Assembly (NCBI GenBank): GCA_900768685.1
Contig: CAAGDX010000014.1
Location: 1 to 64,000, forward strand
From: Bacteroidales bacterium
GTDB lineage: Bacteria; Bacteroidota; Bacteroidia; Bacteroidales; Muribaculaceae
DNA: 64,000 bases
Direction: 5' to 3'
The notes under the pieces are model-generated. The model was not told the DNA's origin, did not search any database, and worked only from the letters and a program-made list of their open reading frames with translations. Shown one piece after another: positions 1 to 9,600 of this stretch; the first letter of the stretch is position 1, and every line of letters begins with the position of its first letter. The translations under genes were made by a program, and so were the position numbers.

Positions 1-297
1 GAGGCTGTCAGTCATTGAGCAGGTTTGTTTGTGCTTAAAAGGGCGTGTGGCGAGCCACATAACCGTTAAGCACGGACAAAGATGCCAATGAATGGCAGAG
101 CAGACTAAAAGATAAGTTAAATAAATTAAAAACAAAATAGAAAATGGTAAATATAAATAATACCAAAGTATCGCATCTTTTTGTTGCTTTTTGCCCTTCA
201 CTTCAGTCACTTAGCTCGCTAAGCTCCTTCAGTTCAGAACAAAAATCAATCAAAAATCTGCGACCTCATTTTTTAACTTTCTTTATGAAACAGGCTC
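1..297. other. Non-coding stretch with two small perfect hairpins
   Basis: No convincing gene is seen. Two short perfect inverted repeats with GA/TC loops are present: TGTGGC/GCCACA at 46-51 and 54-59, and CTTAGC/GCTAAG at 210-215 and 218-223. The second lies about 75-90 nt past the lrgB stop on the minus strand, but no U-run follows it, so it is not a standard terminator. The repetitive wording around it (ttcagt-like units) suggests a fragment of an intergenic repeat. Confidence 0.4.
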
Positions 298-996
298 TTA
301 TTCAAGCAATGAAAGTACTGTAGGAGTGAGCAGTGCTGTAAATATGCCATTGATTGTCAGTCCCAGGCTTGCAAATGCTCCGTGAGTGTCGCTCTCGTCC
401 ATTGCTCTGGATGTGCCCACTGCATGTGCTGCCGTTCCGAGCGACAAACCTTGCGCTACCGGGTTGCCAATGTGTGTCATTTTCATTACTTTGAATCCCG
501 TCATGCCGCCGAAGATGCCTACGCACACCACAACTGCCGCTGTGAGTGGGGGAATACCGCCAACGGATTTTGTCACCTCCATAGCGATAGGTGTGGTGAC
601 GGATTTTGCTGCAAGCGACATCACTACTTCCTGAGTGGCACCTAAAAATCGTGCTACAAGTACCACGGATACTATACCCACCACGCAACCTGCAAGCTCG
701 GATAATAGAAGTGGCAGAAGCTGTTTCCGTATTGCTGATAATTGCTTATAAAGAGGTACGCCTAATGCCACTATCGCAGGCTTAAGCCAAAACTCAATGT
801 ATTTGCCTCCTTCATTGTAACTCTCTATGCTCACGTCCGTAATTTTGAGATAAGCAATTATCACAATAGCGGATATGAGAATAGGATTGAGAAAAGATAA
901 ATGCAAACGCGATTGCACTATTTGACATATTGCATACACTGCAAAGGTCAGTGCAAGCATAAAATAAGGATTACTGAGATATTCCATAATCGGCAT
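298..996 (-). CDS. lrgB: LrgB/CidB-family integral membrane protein
   Basis: A hydrophobic protein of about 232 aa with several membrane helices, in the inner membrane. It carries the family's conserved C-terminal half, with the stretches KSVTTPIAMEV and GTAAHAVGTSRA. LrgB/CidB proteins act with LrgA/CidA in holin/antiholin-like control of murein hydrolase export and in pyruvate or overflow-metabolite transport in Firmicutes; the role in Bacteroidales is not established. The ATG at 996 (MPIMEYL) is chosen because the longer reading frame runs back into lrgA, and this start lies 2 nt after the lrgA stop. A second ATG at 987 is also possible. It is cotranscribed with lrgA. Confidence 0.85.
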   Translation of the reverse strand: MPIMEYLSNPYFMLALTFAVYAICQIVQSRLHLSFLNPILISAIVIIAYLKITDVSIESYNEGGKYIEFWLKPAIVALGVPLYKQLSAIRKQLLPLLLSELAGCVVGIVSVVLVARFLGATQEVVMSLAAKSVTTPIAMEVTKSVGGIPPLTAAVVVCVGIFGGMTGFKVMKMTHIGNPVAQGLSLGTAAHAVGTSRAMDESDTHGAFASLGLTINGIFTALLTPTVLSLLE

Positions 997-998
997 AT

Positions 999-1337
999 TT
1001 AAAAATATTTGCGTGATAATTGATGAATCCAGCCGGTAACCACTATCACTATCACCGTGCTCACTGCCGATGCCACCACTATTGGTAGCCACTGTTCTTT
1101 GATTATATCAAAATAGAGCATAAGTGACACTGCTGCCGGAACAAAAAAGAATCCGAAATTTTTCACAAGGAAATTTGCCATCCCTTCCACTTGGCGGAGT
1201 TTTACGGCTTTTGTTTGTAAAAGCAACGTAAGAATCAACATTCCTATGATGCTTGATGGCAACTTGATGCCCGTGAGCCAAACCACCAATTCTCCAAGTG
1301 CCAAGCACCCGAAGATAATAGCACATTGTATTACCAT
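999..1337 (-). CDS. lrgA: LrgA/CidA-family holin-like membrane protein
   Basis: A 112-aa protein with about four predicted membrane helices and the family signature around LPSSIIGMLILTLLLQTK (residues about 26-43), where LrgA/CidA proteins have a conserved P-x-S-I-x-G-M-L motif. It is the first gene of the lrgAB pair and probably forms an oligomeric inner-membrane complex with LrgB. Length is normal for the family (110-140 aa). A possible -7 promoter box lies about 65 nt upstream on the same strand. Physiological role is inferred from the family only. Confidence 0.85.
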   Translation of the reverse strand: MVIQCAIIFGCLALGELVVWLTGIKLPSSIIGMLILTLLLQTKAVKLRQVEGMANFLVKNFGFFFVPAAVSLMLYFDIIKEQWLPIVVASAVSTVIVIVVTGWIHQLSRKYF

Positions 1338-1401
1338 AATCTTTTTACCTAATTAAAACCTATTATATATTTGAAATATTTCCTATACTTGAAATTTTTT
1401 G

Positions 1402-1409
1402 CAAAGTTA
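1402..1409 (-). promoter_or_regulatory. Possible lrgAB promoter (-7 box)
   Basis: Read on the minus strand this is TAACTTTG, an exact match to the Bacteroidetes -7 consensus TAnnTTTG. No TTTG element is found at the expected -33 distance, so support is partial. Confidence 0.35.
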
Positions 1410-1498
1410 CGCAGTTTTATTGAATTAACGCTCTCCGTTCCTTCTTTTTATATAATGTTTTGAAATTGGCTCTAAAACAAAAAGGCTCTTAAAGATTT

Positions 1499-1530
1499 TT
1501 TGTTCATACAAAAAATTATGATTACCTTTG
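1499..1530 (+). promoter_or_regulatory. guaA promoter (-33 and -7 boxes)
   Basis: TTTG at 1499-1502 and TACCTTTG at 1523-1530 match the Bacteroidetes primary sigma consensus TTTG/TAnnTTTG with a 20-nt spacer. The -7 box ends 36 nt before the guaA ATG. Confidence 0.7.
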
Positions 1531-1566
1531 TGAGCATAAAATAAGTAACCATTATTTAGCGTTTTT

Positions 1567-3090
1567 ATGCAGCAAAAGATTATTATTCTTGATTTCGGTT
1601 CACAAACCACGCAACTTATCGGTCGCCGTGTCAGAGAACTGAATACTTATTGCGAAATTCTCCCTTACAACAAGTTTCCACAAGATGACCCTGATGTGAT
1701 TGGCGTTATCCTTTCAGGTTCACCGTTTTCCGTGTACGACGAAAAGGCGTTTAAGGTTGACCTTGATGCTATCCGCGGCAAATATCCAATTCTTGGTATA
1801 TGCTATGGAGCACAGTACATTTCTTACACAAATGGAGGAAAAGTAGAACCGGCAGGAAGTCGCGAATACGGTCGTGCAAATTTATCGTACATTGATGCTC
1901 GCACACGTCTTTTCCGCGATATCACTCCGGGAAGTCAGGTGTGGATGAGCCACGGTGATACCATCACGGAGATTCCACCGCATTTTCATACTATTGCTTC
2001 TACTCCAAATGTGAAAAATGCCGCTTTCGCTTCAGATAATGAACCTATCTGGGGTGTGCAGTTTCATCCGGAGGTGTTCCACTCTATTGACGGACTTAAA
2101 CTGCTGAAAAACTTTGTTGTTACCATTTGTGGCAGTCGTCAGGACTGGAGTGCGGAATCATTTATTGAAACTACAGTGAAGCAACTCAAGGAGCAACTCG
2201 GTGACGACAAAGTTGTACTTGGACTCAGCGGCGGTGTAGATTCTTCCGTAGCGGCAGTATTGCTGAACAGGGCAATTGGCAGGAATCTCACTTGCATCTT
2301 TGTGGACCACGGTATGCTCCGCAAAAATGAATTTCACAATGTGATGCACGACTATGAGTGCCTGGGACTGAACGTAGTTGGCGTTGATGCATCTGAAAAA
2401 TTTTTCAAGGAACTCAAAGGCGTGACGGAGCCGGAAAAGAAACGTAAAATAATAGGTAAAGGCTTCATTGATGTTTTTGACAAGGAAGCACACAAAATTA
2501 AAGGCGTCAAATGGCTTGCACAGGGCACTATTTACCCGGACTGCATAGAATCGCTTTCTATCACGGGCACTACCATTAAGAGCCACCACAATGTGGGCGG
2601 ATTACCGGAAAAAATGAAACTCAAATTGTGTGAACCGCTGCGTTTGCTCTTTAAAGACGAAGTACGTGCTGTGGGACGTGCACTCGGAGTGCCGGAACAC
2701 CTTATTTCCCGTCACCCGTTCCCCGGACCGGGCTTGGCAGTGAGAATCCTCGGTGATATTACCCGTGAAAAAGTGTCTGTTCTCCAAGAAGCAGATGATA
2801 TTTTCATCAGTAATCTGCGTGAATCCGGACTTTACGATAAAGTTTGGCAGGCAGGCGTGATTCTTCTGCCCGTACAGAGTGTAGGCGTGATGGGCGATGA
2901 ACGTACTTACGAGCGTGCCGTGGCTTTGCGTGCCGTTACTTCCACAGATGCAATGACTGCAGACTGGGCTCACCTCCCATACGAATTTATGGCAAAAGTG
3001 TCTAATGAAATAATAAACAAAGTTCGCGGAGTGAACCGTGTTTGCTACGACATTTCCTCAAAACCACCTGCAACAATTGAGTGGGAATAA
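1567..3090 (+). CDS. guaA: GMP synthase (glutamine-hydrolysing)
   Basis: A cytoplasmic enzyme that converts XMP, ATP and glutamine to GMP, the last step of de novo GMP synthesis. The N-terminal class I glutamine amidotransferase domain (about 1-190) shows the nucleophile Cys79 in GICYGAQY and the His167/Glu169 pair in FHPEV. The ATP-pyrophosphatase P-loop SGGVDS is at 221-226. The C-terminal dimerisation domain ends with the usual PPATIEWE. Length 507 aa is normal. A well-formed promoter precedes it. The gene downstream starts 31 nt after its stop and may be cotranscribed. Confidence 0.97.
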   Translation: MQQKIIILDFGSQTTQLIGRRVRELNTYCEILPYNKFPQDDPDVIGVILSGSPFSVYDEKAFKVDLDAIRGKYPILGICYGAQYISYTNGGKVEPAGSREYGRANLSYIDARTRLFRDITPGSQVWMSHGDTITEIPPHFHTIASTPNVKNAAFASDNEPIWGVQFHPEVFHSIDGLKLLKNFVVTICGSRQDWSAESFIETTVKQLKEQLGDDKVVLGLSGGVDSSVAAVLLNRAIGRNLTCIFVDHGMLRKNEFHNVMHDYECLGLNVVGVDASEKFFKELKGVTEPEKKRKIIGKGFIDVFDKEAHKIKGVKWLAQGTIYPDCIESLSITGTTIKSHHNVGGLPEKMKLKLCEPLRLLFKDEVRAVGRALGVPEHLISRHPFPGPGLAVRILGDITREKVSVLQEADDIFISNLRESGLYDKVWQAGVILLPVQSVGVMGDERTYERAVALRAVTSTDAMTADWAHLPYEFMAKVSNEIINKVRGVNRVCYDISSKPPATIEWE

Positions 3091-3121
3091 CACAAAATCA
3101 GAACTTCTAATACCATACACT

Positions 3122-4420
3122 ATGCTACCTGAAAATCAAAGAAAACAAATAATATCTCTCATCAATCGCGAAGTTGTGCCGGCTATGGGGTGTACGGAAC
3201 CTATAGCCGTGGCACTTTGTGCGTGCCGTGCCGCAGAACTTTTAGGCTGCGTGCCGACAAAAGTGAGAGTGGCACTAAGTGCAAATATCCTCAAAAATGC
3301 TATGGGAGTGGGAATCCCCGGCACAGGCATGATAGGTTTGCCTATCGCTATAGCACTCGGTGTTACTATAGGCAAATCCTGCTATGAACTTGAGGTGCTG
3401 AAAGACGTTAGTCCGGAGGCTGTGAGCCGTGCGGAAAAACTGATAGATGCCGGAATTATAGACATTGCTCTGAAAGAAGACACCACGGAAAAATTATACA
3501 TAGAGGTGGAAACTTCGGATAGCGATGGAAATTCAGCAACTGCCGTGATTTCCGGAGGACATACAAATTTTGTGCTTCTGAAAAAAGGAGATGAAACGGT
3601 ATTGGACCGCAGGAAACCTCAAGGCATTGAAGAGACTGAAGAAAAAGTGAATCTTTCTATGCGGACAGTCTGGGAATTTGCCATGACTACACCGATAGAC
3701 GAAATTCGCTTTATTTTGGAATCCCGCAGGCTTAACAAGGCTGCAGCAGAGCAGTCGTTTGCCGGGAACTATGGTCACCAAGTGGGACGTACGCTCCACT
3801 GTGCTCGCCAGAGAACTATTATGGGCGATAGTCCGTTTTCACGCGTAATCAGTTATACTTCAGCTGCTTGTGATGCACGAATGGCGGGTGCTCCAATTCC
3901 CGTGATGAGCAATAGCGGTAGTGGAAATCAAGGTATAGCCGCAACATTGCCGGTTGTGGTGTATGCAGAGGAAGTTTTTGCATCAGAGGAGAAAACAATC
4001 CGAGCACTTATTTTGAGTCATCTCACCGTGATTTACATTAAGCAGAGCCTTGGCAGACTTTCCGCCCTATGTGGATGTGTGGTAGCCGCAACAGGCTCAG
4101 CATGTGGCATTTGCTATCTTATGGGCGGCGATTATGAGCAGATTGTAGCCACCACAAAAAATATGGTGGCAAATCTCACCGGTATGATTTGTGACGGTGC
4201 CAAACCGAGTTGCTCAATGAAACTCTCAAGTGGTGTTTCCACCGCTGTTATTTCCGCCATGATGGCAATGGAAGGGCAGTGTGTCACCTCCGTTGAGGGC
4301 ATTATAGATGATGATATAGACAAAACTATCAGTAACCTCACTCATATCGGCCGTGACGGCATGAATGAAACGGACCATCTCATCTTGGATATAATGACTC
4401 ACAAAGGAGAATGCTTGTAA
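3122..4420 (+). CDS. UPF0597 / L-cysteine desulfidase-like protein
   Basis: A 432-aa protein of the serine dehydratase alpha-chain-like UPF0597 family. E. coli CyuA (YhaM), a family member, degrades L-cysteine to pyruvate, ammonia and sulfide using an oxygen-sensitive Fe-S cluster. Diagnostic features are the N-terminal MGCTEPIAVAL motif, the central SGSGNQGIAATLPV stretch, and clustered cysteines in CGCVV, SACGICY and MICDGAKPSC that could bind the cluster. The start at 3122 (MLPENQ) is chosen because a longer frame would begin inside guaA. Cytoplasmic. Substrate is inferred from the family and could be another beta-hydroxy or beta-thiol amino acid. Confidence 0.8.
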   Translation: MLPENQRKQIISLINREVVPAMGCTEPIAVALCACRAAELLGCVPTKVRVALSANILKNAMGVGIPGTGMIGLPIAIALGVTIGKSCYELEVLKDVSPEAVSRAEKLIDAGIIDIALKEDTTEKLYIEVETSDSDGNSATAVISGGHTNFVLLKKGDETVLDRRKPQGIEETEEKVNLSMRTVWEFAMTTPIDEIRFILESRRLNKAAAEQSFAGNYGHQVGRTLHCARQRTIMGDSPFSRVISYTSAACDARMAGAPIPVMSNSGSGNQGIAATLPVVVYAEEVFASEEKTIRALILSHLTVIYIKQSLGRLSALCGCVVAATGSACGICYLMGGDYEQIVATTKNMVANLTGMICDGAKPSCSMKLSSGVSTAVISAMMAMEGQCVTSVEGIIDDDIDKTISNLTHIGRDGMNETDHLILDIMTHKGECL

Positions 4421-4472
4421 GTCATGCTTTTTAACATATTGTAAGGAATCCCAATATTTTTAAGTAATTTCT

Positions 4473-4504
4473 TTTGTAAAAAAGTAAAATATTTTTTATT
4501 TTTG
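4473..4504 (+). promoter_or_regulatory. Promoter of the DISARM-like operon
   Basis: TTTG at 4473-4476 and TATTTTTG at 4497-4504 match TTTG/TAnnTTTG with a 20-nt spacer. The -7 box ends 37 nt before the first gene's ATG. The operon thus appears to have its own host-type promoter right after the UPF0597 gene. Confidence 0.65.
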
Positions 4505-4541
4505 TACAACCTTAATGTTTTACTCAAAATAATACTCAAAT

Positions 4542-6662
4542 ATGGATATTGATATTGATGGATTCAATAATTATTGTACCCTGTTACCAAAAGGACTACC
4601 TAATTTATATAAACGCATAAGTAGTGAAATTATTAAGTTCCTTAATGATAATGAGCATAAGATTCTTTATTTGCAATGGCCAACGGAGGAATTAACTAAT
4701 AAAACGAATAAAAAAGAAACCCTTTGGCAAGAGATATGTGATGTTGTATCTTATGCAATAAGGGTGTGTTTGAAACCACAATATGAATATAATAAGGCTA
4801 AGAATTATTTTATCCGTTGTGGTGAAGAAGAGTATTATATTAAAAAGGATGAAAATAGTAATAGAGAAATTGCCCCTTTTTATAATTGCCCGTATGGAAG
4901 AAAATTAAATTTCACAGGAAAGAACAAAGAAAGTCTTTTAAATAGTGCAATACAAGATAACAATTTTTATGAAATTGAAATTCCAAATGGTTATAGTAGA
5001 AATTTGAGCAGAAAGGTTAAGGAGGAGGTATGCGTGTTGTCATCTAATAAAGATCTTCAAAATGAAAACTTACAAACTGCTGCAATATATTGCAGCCCAT
5101 ATTTTGATTTTAAATTAGCGGGACAGTATGTTTACCCCAAAGTTGAAACATTAAATTCAAATGGGAAATTTGTGAGAAAAGATGTTATTGCAATAATTGG
5201 AGACAGGGTATTTGATAAAATACAAAGGATAGTTAATATAAACCCTAAAAAACTTATAGTATTTGGTACTTCTCATCACAATTATCTTATGAACCAAACC
5301 CCATACGTTGTAACTTTCACTTTGAAGGAAGCGTATGAATATTGTGATACAAAAAATAATTACAAATATATTGAGCCTCAATTTATTGCCATCAAATTTG
5401 ATTGGTTGTCAAACAAAATTAAAGAGTTGAATGATTGTTTGAGATTATTACAACAAGAAGATAAAGGTTTAATTGATGAGGACATAAGATTTATACTCAA
5501 TTTATTTAGGTATCCATTGACGTCAATTAATTTTACCGGAAACAATTTGGAGGAATATAAAAATCGTTTAATAAAGTGTATTGACGAGAGATTGGATAAT
5601 ATTGGAGAAGAAACTTTTGACAAAATTGTTAAATGGATTGAGGGTATTAGTTATGAGGAATCTAATAATACTAATCCAAAAAAGAAATATTTGGAATCAC
5701 AAAAAAATTGCATATTTATTGATATAAATAGAAGCATACAGAGACAACTTAATGACATTAACGATAAGTTTAATGGTAAACTTGTGATAGATTTGCCAAA
5801 ATATTCAAGAGATGTTCCTATAGAGCTCCCCATTTGCAATATTATGCGTTATCGTTTGTATGCACAAGTAATAGTATTATATTACGAAGACATTCAAGAC
5901 GATAATATGAGATACGTTAAGAATAGTCTTAATAACAATCCATATTTTCCTAATCATAATGCTGAACAAGAAAGTACAAATACGAACGGTGCCTATAGAT
6001 TAGAGGATTATATGTATGATTATATAGAATATTTGAATGAAAGTAATTCTTCCCAATTTGAGACAATCTATTTTGTTAATGATACATTTGCTCAAATTAC
6101 TGGAGATGTGTTACTTCATAAAGATAATGGAGAATATCAATACATTAATGCAAAAGATATAAATCAATATTCTGGCAGAACTATCACTTATTACGTAAAA
6201 CATGATTGTTTTGATGATTTAATGAGAGGTTTTCTTGGATTTCCTAAGGACAGAGGTATAGATTATTATGTAACACAATGGCATAATGCATTGCAGCAAT
6301 ATATTTCTATAGAAGGCTCAGAAAATTTTTGCAGAGAGTTTGGCATCTCCCAACAAATATTAAATAATCACCTAAATGGAACATCAAATTTTTTGACAAA
6401 AAGAAAATTTGAGAAAGTGTTAAGGTTTCTTAAAGAGAGAGGATATTTAGATGAAGAGGAAATGAAGTTTGTTCTTGCTGCAAGAAATATGCAGGGAGTA
6501 GAAAATATTAAATTTGGCAAAAAATTAAAAGAGTCTCTTTTTGAGCATATTATTAATCCTGAATCAAATAAATATGAAACTTTTTTTAATAAGATTCTTA
6601 GTGAGGAATCAACAAAGGAAAGTTTGTGTGAAAAATTTTTAAGTACAAATATAATTAGATAG
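4542..6662 (+). CDS. Unrecognised 706-aa protein of DISARM-like operon (possibly DrmE-like)
   Basis: I do not recognise a family with certainty. The protein looks cytoplasmic: no signal peptide or membrane segment, and rich in Asn, Ile, Lys and Tyr. A Rossmann-like strand (KKLIVFGTSHHNY) lies near residues 235-247. A second hydrophobic strand (YAQVIVLYYED) sits near 440-450. The C-terminal region (about 596-640) resembles a helix-turn-helix (FCREFGISQQILNNHL). It ends 8 nt before drmA, so the genes form one operon. Class 2 DISARM loci carry a poorly characterised partner, DrmE, of similar size. The layout of this C-terminus reminds me of DrmE, but that is only an inference. The A+T-rich coding sequence matches the next two genes and differs from the flanks, which suggests transfer as a block. 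Confidence 0.4.
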   Translation: MDIDIDGFNNYCTLLPKGLPNLYKRISSEIIKFLNDNEHKILYLQWPTEELTNKTNKKETLWQEICDVVSYAIRVCLKPQYEYNKAKNYFIRCGEEEYYIKKDENSNREIAPFYNCPYGRKLNFTGKNKESLLNSAIQDNNFYEIEIPNGYSRNLSRKVKEEVCVLSSNKDLQNENLQTAAIYCSPYFDFKLAGQYVYPKVETLNSNGKFVRKDVIAIIGDRVFDKIQRIVNINPKKLIVFGTSHHNYLMNQTPYVVTFTLKEAYEYCDTKNNYKYIEPQFIAIKFDWLSNKIKELNDCLRLLQQEDKGLIDEDIRFILNLFRYPLTSINFTGNNLEEYKNRLIKCIDERLDNIGEETFDKIVKWIEGISYEESNNTNPKKKYLESQKNCIFIDINRSIQRQLNDINDKFNGKLVIDLPKYSRDVPIELPICNIMRYRLYAQVIVLYYEDIQDDNMRYVKNSLNNNPYFPNHNAEQESTNTNGAYRLEDYMYDYIEYLNESNSSQFETIYFVNDTFAQITGDVLLHKDNGEYQYINAKDINQYSGRTITYYVKHDCFDDLMRGFLGFPKDRGIDYYVTQWHNALQQYISIEGSENFCREFGISQQILNNHLNGTSNFLTKRKFEKVLRFLKERGYLDEEEMKFVLAARNMQGVENIKFGKKLKESLFEHIINPESNKYETFFNKILSEESTKESLCEKFLSTNIIR

Positions 6663-6670
6663 TAAGACTT

Positions 6671-9600
6671 ATGTGTTTAACAGATATAGAAGCAAGAGAC
6701 ATTATAGAAGATGATGTTAAGAAAAAAATGCTTGGACCTGGGTATGCTATAGATGTCTTATTTTGTGAAGATGTTAATGAAGAAATTATTCCAGAGCAGC
6801 CCAGAAATGCATATAGAATGGGTATGTTGTTGCCTTTACAGACTCCAGGTAATGCTACTGCAAATACAAATGAAGACATTCAAAATGATGGTGATATATT
6901 TGATGTAATTGAAGCACAAGAAGCTGAAAATGAGGCTGTAAATAATGCTAATAATGAGGGCGATTTGGATTGGAAAAATGTTTCTGATGAAGGCTCTGAA
7001 GACGTTCAGCCAACATTTGTTCCTCAAAATCAAACCGCCAACAATATGCAGTCCCATATTGGTTTGATAACTTGTGTGAATCAAAATACGAATAATGTAA
7101 GAATCACTATATCCTATGGTACATATAGCAGAATGGATTGGGATACAGAAAGGAACGAAGTAAAAGTAAAATCTGGACAGTTTACGGGTTCTGTTAGTGA
7201 TGCTATTGAAGAAATAGATAGAGATGAAAATGTAAGAACATGGCTTCAACTTAATGGGATTGAATCTTTCGCAAATGCTATTAATATAGATAGGGATAAC
7301 AATCAAATATCAATATCCCCAAATTTACAAAATAGGCCGGAAAGAAATCTTTATTTTCGTAATGGAATAAATTTGGTAGTACAAGAACTTATAGGCATAC
7401 TTTTTGCACCTCATTTTAAGCGTTCTCATCACGAAATACAAAAGGAAATTGATTTGACTCCTGGCCAGGACATAAATATTGATGAAAAACTTGACGATAA
7501 TGTTCGGCTATATGTACAGTCTTTTCAATCACAAGAAAAGAAATTCATTAATGTGCAGCTTCAGTCTATCAATCAAATAATTTATCAGCCAAAGATAGAA
7601 TTGGAAGGAAATTTAATTCCTTATACAGAACCTATAACATCGCTTGAGCATGATGAAGAGAATAACATAAATGAGTTCTTGTATCGAAATGTGGAAAATT
7701 ACGGAAAAGGTGTTAATTGTGCGATAGGATGGGATAACAATAGACCGTGTAATCGTGTTTTCACAACCTTTATTCCAACAGTAAATATTGAAAAATTTTC
7801 AAATAAAGCAAATGATCAAGAAATTATTGAGTTGTGCAAGTTGCGAAATCTGAGTATTTGGACTGAGCGTAACAACGAAGATTATATTAAATGTTTGTCA
7901 GGATTCGTAGATGGTTATAAAACTTGGCATATTAAGCAAACGCAAATAGCAAATGGCATTGAAGGATATGGTAATCAAAAAACTACGATATTAGATCGTC
8001 AACAAATGCTATTAGATAGATTAAGAGACAATGTACAATACCTCCAAGATAATGAAGAGGCTCTTATGTGTTTCAAAATTGCAAATACGGCTATGCTTCT
8101 TCAGATGGTGGTGGCAAGACATCCGGATTTTAGTAAAGGCAGACCTTTAGTAGAAAGAGTTGCCGAATTTTATAATAATTTAGAATTCTTCTCTAATGCG
8201 ACATATACGGAAAGAATGGACGAGCCATCATACTATCCTTTCCAACTCGCCTTCTTGCTAATGAATGTAAAATCTACATTTGAAGTTCAAGATGTTAATC
8301 ATACAAAAAATGTTGATCTTATTTGGTTTCCAACTGGAGGCGGAAAAACCGAAGCATATCTTGCACTCACTGCATTAACAATCGTGCAGCGAAGGAGAGT
8401 ACAGCAGAGAAATGGAGTGTCTGTAATTATGAGATATACCCTTCGCTTGCTCACAACTCAACAATTTGAGAGAGCTACCTATCTGATATGTGCACTTGAT
8501 TTTCTTAGACAAACAAATGAAGGTTTAAATTTGGGAGAAGAAAAAATATCTATAGGACTTTATGTAGGAAATGGGGTAACTCCAAATACAATCGAAGAAG
8601 CTATAAGAAGATACCGCGATTTTAATAACAATCATAATGGAAATAATCCATTCCCTGTTTGTTACTGTCCTTGGTGCGGTACTAATTTGGTAGATGGAGA
8701 TAAATATGGATATGATATAAATCGATTTACTATTAGTTGCTTAAATAATCAGTGTATATTTTCAGGCCAGTTGCCTATATATTACATTGATGAGCAAATA
8801 TATCAAAGAAAACCCACTTTGCTGTTTGCTACAGTTGACAAATTTGCGCAACTTTATAGAAATAGAAACGCAAATTTATTGAGAGACTGTTCTCCAGACC
8901 TTATTATTCAAGATGAATTGCACCTCCTTGTAGGAGCGTTGGGTTCAATCACGGGGTTTTATGAGCCAATGATTGAAAAACTTTGTTCTACTGAAGATAG
9001 AAGACCTAAAATAATTGCATCAACGGCAACAACGCGCAATACAAGCCGTTTGATTCAAGCACTTTATAATAGGAATGTTAATGTTTTTCCGGCACAGGGA
9101 ATAGAATATAACGATAATTATTTTTCCCATACGGATAGAGGTAATGAAAAAAGACGTCAAATAGGACTTGCTCCATCACAAAACGTCTCTTCCAATGTGG
9201 CTGAAATTCGTCTTACTGCAATTTTGTTACTTGCAAAAGTAAAGGTATTTAAAGAATTCATTTCAAGACAAGGATTAGATTGGACAAATCCCCAACATGT
9301 TATACAAGCATGCAAAAACGTTGATAGGCTAGCAGAACTACTAACAAACTATTGGACAACAGTTTTGTATTATAATAATCTTAAAGACCTTGGCAGATCT
9401 AGAAGCAGAGTTCCTCAAGAAATCTTTGAAAATGTCCGTTCCCATCAGTACCTATATTTAATCCCAAATTCATTACGAATTTTAAGGTGTAACAATGGTT
9501 TCACAAGTAACGTTATAGAATTTACAAGCAGAATAGATTCAGGTAGAATTAAAGGATATCTTGATAGGGCACAAAATCCAATTGGTGCAACCGTTAATAA

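Noticed and set aside
3038..3121. Longer N-terminus for the UPF0597 protein, starting inside guaA
   Set aside because: These residues overlap guaA and do not fit the family; MLPENQ at 3122 matches the normal start.
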